Shown one piece after another: positions 63,300 to 64,000 of a DNA stretch of 64,000 bases. Positions within the stretch are counted from its first letter, which is position 1, and every line of letters begins with the position of its first letter. Source of the stretch: Yponomeuta sedellus. Taxonomy: Eukaryota; Arthropoda; Insecta; Lepidoptera; Yponomeutidae. The translations under genes and the position numbers were made by a program. The stretch covers positions 1,473,535 to 1,537,534 of the forward strand of contig OW203726.1 of NCBI GenBank assembly GCA_934045075.1. The letters run 5' to 3'. The notes under the pieces are model-generated. The model was given only the letters and a program-made list of their open reading frames with translations, made no database searches and was not told the DNA's origin.

Positions 63300-63445
63300 T
63301 AATGGCTTAACATGGAAGCACGGAAACACTCGAAAAAAATGTCACACGGGACGGTCACCCATCCTGACCTCACCGCGCCTGTTGTTGTTTAACTTAGATG
63401 GTTGATTTCAATCACTCGGTTCGACTAGGCCACGAGCGCACGAGG
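63300..63445 (-). repeat. 5S-rRNA-like SINE fragment
   Basis: Head and part of the body: GGCTTAACATGGAAGCACGG, GACGGTCACCCATCCTGACC and CTCGGTTCGACTAGGCCACG. Confidence 0.7.
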
Positions 63446-63595
63446 TATGTATGTGTGGAACAAATAACTTTTTTAGGGTTCTGTATGCAAAGGGTGTCTA
63501 ACTGGACCCCAATACCGTGGCCTCAGGCTGCGATTTCTTACATGCGCGACGCCAAGGCTTAACGTGTTTTGCAAAGCACGGAGTCAAATATTTAC

Positions 63596-63725
63596 CAGTA
63601 AAAGCGAGACCGCCTTTCAGTCCCAATATGGTGGAGACGAGGCACAACTCGAATAGTGTTGGTACCACATTGAACACCATGGCTGACAGGACAAAGTTGA
63701 TGGCACGGGAGCCACGGTCTATCGT
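63596..63725 (-). CDS. ABCB7: ABCB7 exon: transmembrane domain, first visible
   Basis: 43 codons plus one base: TIDRGSRAINFVLSAMVFNV, VPTLFELCLVSTILGLKGGL and AFT, with a split Gly. Acceptor TTGCCCACAG, donor ACTG/GTAAAT. It matches the AIDRGTRGISFVLSALVFN region of human ABCB7. Earlier exons lie to the right of the window. Confidence 0.95.
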
Positions 63726-64000
63726 CTGTGGGCAAACGGTTACTGTTAATGTCTGTCTAAAAATTTGGCAAGGTCGAGAGCAAGTTTGCTTTTATAAATA
63801 ACAAATTATTTTCTCATTTTACATTGAAATTTAACTTGCGACTGTATTAAATACATTTTATTTATTTTATTTTTTTATTTTCGACTTTTTTAATCGACTT
63901 CGTACTATTTTGGTCATGACCACTATAAAACTTTCGTAGCTATGTGGTAAATTTCACTTCATGAACGATATTTCTAGATGGAGCAGGAACACGTGACTTA
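63726..64000. other. ABCB7 intron, unannotated
   Basis: AT-rich, no further exon recognised before the window edge. Confidence 0.4.

Larger units (their letters stand above)
38943..63725 (-). other. ABCB7: ABCB7/ATM1 mitochondrial ABC transporter gene, 3' part with nine exons
   Basis: Nine GT-AG exons join in frame to 471 residues plus stop. They cover the end of the transmembrane domain and the whole nucleotide-binding domain: Walker A GGSGSGKST, Q-loop VPQD, signature LSGGEKQR, Walker [13 protein letters not shown] and H-loop IAHRLST. The diagnostic segment [20 protein letters not shown] and the ETVKYFNNEAYE junction are those of ABCB7. In other animals this half transporter sits as a homodimer in the mitochondrial inner membrane and exports a sulfur- or glutathione-bound intermediate for cytosolic iron-sulfur protein assembly. 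The 5' exons (transit peptide, first helices) are beyond the right edge. The protein ends soon after the H-loop region and lacks the Cys-rich tail known from human ABCB7. The last five exons each carry a downstream self-derived repeat block. Confidence 0.95.

Overview
This is a gene-poor, repeat-dense eukaryotic window, most likely from a moth or butterfly (Lepidoptera). The evidence for that is two intron-rich animal genes with GT-AG splicing, several tRNA-derived and 5S-rRNA-like SINE families of the lepidopteran kind, mariner, hAT-like and Transib DNA transposons, many MITEs, and fragments of RTE-like LINEs. No species can be named from the sequence alone.

Two host genes run in tandem on the minus strand. 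On the right, about 38.9 to 63.7 kb, are the last nine coding exons (471 residues) of ABCB7/ATM1, the mitochondrial half-size ABC transporter of iron-sulfur export. The 5' exons lie beyond the right edge. All exon phases join and reproduce the end of the transmembrane domain and a complete nucleotide-binding domain, up to a stop codon. On the left, about 3.5 to 34.0 kb, are the first six coding exons (249 residues, start codon included) of a lebercilin (LCA5-like) ciliary coiled-coil gene, which leaves the window on the left. A consensus RFX X-box lies about 140 bp upstream of its inferred start codon, as expected for a ciliary gene.

The most unusual structure is in ABCB7. Each of its last five exons has, directly downstream of its 3' end, a tandem array or a duplicated block derived from that exon's own 3' end, and in the four internal cases the copies include the 5' splice site. 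The arrays are at about 38.35-38.94, 39.43-39.75, 41.69-42.12, 43.5-44.05 and 44.77-45.59 kb. They create many decoy donor sites, some closer to consensus than the real ones. The last array begins inside the coding tail and contains the stop codon. The upstream exons at 60, 62 and 63 kb and the lebercilin exons show nothing comparable.

Mobile elements fill the introns. The 14-kb ABCB7 intron (45.7-60.2 kb) holds an apparently intact two-exon Transib (RAG1-like) transposase, a hAT-like element with a perfect 8-bp target duplication, several broken THAP-domain fragments, and an IS630/Tc1-type transposase remnant. Another ABCB7 intron holds a solo LTR carrying a perfect trimeric heat-shock element next to a TATA box. 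The lebercilin introns hold a decayed mariner, a mariner relative with roughly 190-bp inverted repeats, an IS630/Tc1-type transposase with a mutated catalytic residue, a second solo LTR, fold-back elements and many SINEs. The stretches left over are AT-rich intron or intergenic sequence in which I see no gene.
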